NCBI RefSeq assembly: GCF_021560175.1
Contig: NZ_CP091110.1
Span: 4,094,501 to 4,158,500, forward strand
Length of the DNA: 64,000 bases
Source: Neobacillus drentensis
GTDB taxonomy: Bacteria > Bacillota > Bacilli > Bacillales > Cytobacillaceae
Direction: 5' to 3'
The notes beneath the pieces are model-generated. The model was not told the origin of the DNA. It was given only the letters and a program-made list of their open reading frames with translations, and did not search any database. Of this stretch, positions 61,594 to 64,000 are shown piece by piece. A program made the position numbers and the translations under genes. Positions within the stretch are counted from its first letter, which is position 1, and each line of letters begins with the position of its first letter.

Positions 61594-62978
61594 TTTTCAC
61601 CCTCCAAAAAGGATCTCAACTTGTTTAGTGTTTCCTCATATTCAGACTCTGGATTTGAATCATGAACAATACCTGCACCTGCTTGGATAATTGCTTCACC
61701 ATCTTTGATGATCATGGTACGAATCGCCAAGGCAAAATCCATATTTCCGTTTACAGACACATAGCCAACTGCACCGGAATAAAGACCGCGCTTTGATTTT
61801 TCTAACGTATTTATAATTTCCATTGCCCTAACTTTTGGGGCACCAGAAACCGTCCCTGCTGGCAGACAGGCAGCCAAGGTATCTAAGGCCGTTTTTTCCG
61901 GATGAAGCTTTCCGCTGACCTCCGATACTAGGTGGATAACATGACGAAATTTTTCTACCGACATATACTTCTCAATTTGAACCGTTCCAAATTCACAAAC
62001 TTTGCCTAGATCGTTTCTTCCAAGATCTACAAGCATGCGATGTTCGGCTAGCTCTTTTTCATCGTTAACTAATTCCTGCCCAATCCGTTCATCCTCTTCA
62101 GCAGTTGTTCCTCTCCGTTTTGTACCGGCAATCGGATTTGAGATTACTGTATTGCCTCGTGTTTTAATTAAGCTTTCTGGCGATGAACCAATGACAGTAT
62201 ATCCATTAAAGTCGATATAAAACATATACGGTGTTGGATTGGTGCTTCGATGCTTCCGATAAAGTGATAAGGGCGTACCTTGAAACGTTGATTTCATACG
62301 TCTAGAGAGAACTACTTGAAAAATATCTCCTGAAAGGATATGCTCTTTTGCAGTTTCAACATTTTTAATAAACGCTTCTTTTGTTGTATCTGCTTCAAAA
62401 CCACTAAAAGTATAAGGTTCCTCTTCAAAATAATAATTTGGCTTTTTTAATTCTTCTATCCTTTGCATTACTCGTTTTTCGATTATGGCTGTACTACTTT
62501 TCTCTGATAATGGAAGACCGCAAATTTTCACTTTTTCTTGCTGATGATCAAAAACAATCACTTCTTCAAAAAACATAAGATGCACATCAGGCATTTCCAA
62601 GCCATTTGGATATTCCTCACCAATTACTTCAAACTGTCTAATGATGTCGTAGCCAACATACCCCACTGAGCCTCCTATAAAAGGGAAATCATATTCTTCA
62701 AATATCCCTTCTGGTAAAAGCTTCTTTATAACCTCTAAAGGATTTCCTTTCACTACCTGCTTTGCCCCGTCGCGATAGATAATTTCGTTCCTTTCTCCTC
62801 TAGAAATGAGTTCAAAGGCAGGGTCGGTACCAATAAAAGAATACCTACCCGAGTCATTGTATTTATGAGAGCTTTCCAATAAAAATTTCTTTTTTCCGCT
62901 AATCTTTTGTAAGATCGAGATGGGTGTTAATGTATCTCCTTTGATTTCTTGTATTAAACATCGATTTATTGTCTTCAT
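61590..62978 (-). CDS. trpE: Anthranilate synthase component I
   Basis: A 462-residue chorismate-utilising enzyme, the first step of tryptophan synthesis. The feedback site is near LLESSHKYNDSGRYSFIG, and the core motifs are GDIFQVVLSRRM, NPTPYMFYIDF, NPIAGTKRRG, LVDLGRNDLGKV, GTVSGAPKVRAMEII and IQAGAGIVHDS. AAGGGG stands seven bases before the ATG. It is the first gene of the operon, behind two tandem T-box leaders. Confidence 0.95.
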   Translation of the reverse strand: MKTINRCLIQEIKGDTLTPISILQKISGKKKFLLESSHKYNDSGRYSFIGTDPAFELISRGERNEIIYRDGAKQVVKGNPLEVIKKLLPEGIFEEYDFPFIGGSVGYVGYDIIRQFEVIGEEYPNGLEMPDVHLMFFEEVIVFDHQQEKVKICGLPLSEKSSTAIIEKRVMQRIEELKKPNYYFEEEPYTFSGFEADTTKEAFIKNVETAKEHILSGDIFQVVLSRRMKSTFQGTPLSLYRKHRSTNPTPYMFYIDFNGYTVIGSSPESLIKTRGNTVISNPIAGTKRRGTTAEEDERIGQELVNDEKELAEHRMLVDLGRNDLGKVCEFGTVQIEKYMSVEKFRHVIHLVSEVSGKLHPEKTALDTLAACLPAGTVSGAPKVRAMEIINTLEKSKRGLYSGAVGYVSVNGNMDFALAIRTMIIKDGEAIIQAGAGIVHDSNPESEYEETLNKLRSFLEGEK

Positions 62979-63002
62979 GTCACAACCCCTTTTCGAAAAT
63001 AA

Positions 63003-63290
63003 AAAAATCGTCCTCTATACGCGCAAATAGATTGCGCATATAGAGGACGATTCTAAGACCGTGGTGCCACCTCCTTTTGGAACAGACAAACTCTGCTCCC
63101 TCATTCAGATACAGAACATATTCTGTCCGATATCCTATCCTTGTAACGGGGGAAACCGGGCGTCCCTACTAAGGTTCAAGACACCTCTCACAAGTCCATT
63201 CCACAAATTCATTCATATCGGGCTCACACCTACCCCGACTCTCTGGAAAGAATTAATTTTGTGTACTACTCTTGCTCAACGAGTTAATTA
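63003..63290 (-). promoter_or_regulatory. T-box riboswitch, proximal copy (Trp)
   Basis: The T-box sequence AGGTGGCACCACGG is read on the minus strand at about 63057-63073. It is followed by a terminator with a very stable stem (AATCGTCCTCTATA arm) and seven T residues, ending 25 nt before trpE. Stem I shows CAGAGAG and GGTAGGTGTGA, and GAATGGACTT holds the candidate specifier TGG (complement of 63196-63198). Binding of uncharged tRNA-Trp would favour the antiterminator. Confidence 0.9.
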
Positions 63291-63307
63291 TTTTAATTAA
63301 AATACAA

Positions 63308-63575
63308 AAGGGCCCTCCATCCAAAAAGGACGGAAGACCCGTGGTGCCACCTTCATTAGCTAAAATTAGCTCACTCAACCGATATCGAAGCAAAAAAGCT
63401 TGAATATCTGTCTCTTGTAACGATGAGATCTTCGCCAAAGCCTACTGCCCATCAGGGTTCGGTTTGGAGGCTCGGAAGTCCATTCACTTGAACGTCTACA
63501 CTGATTTGCACCAACCATCAGCTCTCTTTAAGAATCCGTAAAAGTTACTACTCTTCGTCTACACCTATATGATTT
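63308..63575 (-). promoter_or_regulatory. T-box riboswitch, distal copy (Trp)
   Basis: A complete second T-box upstream of the first: AGAGAGCTGATGGTTGGTG of stem I, specifier TGG in GAATGGACTT (complement of 63480-63482), T-box AGGTGGCACCACGG near 63338-63352, and a terminator (GGGTCTTCCGTCC arm, T run) ending near 63308. Confidence 0.9.
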
Positions 63576-63822
63576 GCTTTATTGATTATTATCCTATCCA
63601 ACTTCACTAAATATGTCAAGTGATTATTTTTTTAAAATTCGAAATTAACTTTTCTTGTATTTTTCAGCTCATTCTTACTGTCTTTATTTACCTACTTCCA
63701 TTTAAAGGATGCTTTAAACTTTGTTATTTTCAATTGAATTAGCCAATATTAACGTTAGCAAGCAAACATGGCTCTTCAGAGTGGACTGTTGAGAGCATAA
63801 ATGAAGGCGGGATAGAAGATTC

Positions 63823-64000
63823 ATGGAACATATTGAACGAATAAGCCAAAACCAAAAGGCAGCAAAGAAAAAACAATCGGCGGCTGGCCAAAAAAAACAA
63901 AGTGAAATAGCTAAACAAAAGTGGGCAATCGTCTCGCTGTCTTCCATTCCTTTAGTGATGACTTTAGGAAATTCAATGTTGATTCCTGTACTACCTTCTA
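63823..64000 (+). CDS. MFS transporter, N-terminal part (cut by window edge)
   Basis: The first 59 codons: a long basic cytoplasmic head (MEHIERISQNQKAAKKKQSA, then more Lys/Gln) followed by the first membrane segment, IVSLSSIPLVMTLGNSMLIP and VLPS. The NSMLIPVLP sequence at the end of helix 1 is typical of DHA1-type drug exporters such as YttB-like proteins. The substrate is unknown. The ribosome binding site GGCGGGA is weak, so the start could lie elsewhere. It is divergent from the trp operon. Confidence 0.7.
   Translation, partial: MEHIERISQNQKAAKKKQSAAGQKKQSEIAKQKWAIVSLSSIPLVMTLGNSMLIPVLPS

Overview
The window is low-GC, densely coded and endospore-former-like. It carries an H-type small acid-soluble spore protein, the Sda checkpoint inhibitor, an Hsp20/CotP-like spore protein beside GerPC- and GerPA/PF-like proteins, a YhcN/YlaJ lipoprotein, LtaS, MprF and two tryptophan T-box leaders. 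Together with GGAGG-type ribosome binding sites and many TTG/GTG starts this points to a Bacillaceae member (Bacillus, Neobacillus or a near relative). The genus is inferred.

Layout. 1-16.6 kb (mostly minus strand): start of an aspartokinase, a Nudix hydrolase, a TrpXYZ-type ABC importer, a CPA2 antiporter, a giant polytopic membrane protein, an HD hydrolase, a lipoteichoic acid synthase, spore-related small genes, an acyl-CoA dehydrogenase and a Trk/Ktr potassium channel. 16.7-24.9 kb is an anaerobic/nitrate block: a NarK-like carrier fused to a PAS domain, a second NarK, both behind FNR-type sites at about -41.5, an IS1182-family insertion sequence inside a duplicated terminator, a LysM-3D cell-wall protein, and a formate dehydrogenase whose in-frame TGA at 24438-24440 is followed at the correct distance by a SECIS hairpin, so it reads as a selenoprotein.

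24.99-29.52 kb is a small integrative element bounded by 69-bp direct repeats. It sits in the last codons of a sporulation-type histidine kinase gene and has separated that gene from its terminator. It carries a tyrosine recombinase, overlapping small genes behind a consensus promoter, a divergent candidate small RNA and several gene fragments. 29.4-46.4 kb: the kinase, a tandem yhfH duplication, small proteins (one apparently starting at ATT), a MutS2 relative without Smr domain, LrgAB, Sco, YkpA, the spore cluster, a D,D-carboxypeptidase, MprF and a cupredoxin. 46.7-56.3 kb: pyruvate formate-lyase and its activase, a MITE-like element, a MifM-like arrest peptide controlling a second YidC, Sda, a two-component system with a membrane microprotein ahead of it, and the tRNA 2-selenouridine synthase SelU. 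56.5-63.6 kb is a complete trp operon (E-G-D-C-FB-A) with a TrpF-TrpB in-frame fusion and two tandem T-boxes. The window ends in the start of an MFS transporter.

How it fits together. Formate made by pyruvate formate-lyase could feed the formate dehydrogenase, and the two NarK-type carriers would handle nitrate/nitrite under the same low-oxygen regime. SelU and the selenocysteine formate dehydrogenase are two independent users of selenophosphate, so the genome should encode SelD and the SelA/SelB/tRNA-Sec machinery, none of which lies in this window. Mobile DNA here favours 3' ends of genes: the IS is in a terminator, the element is in a 3' end, and GC-rich repeats sit in 3' untranslated regions.
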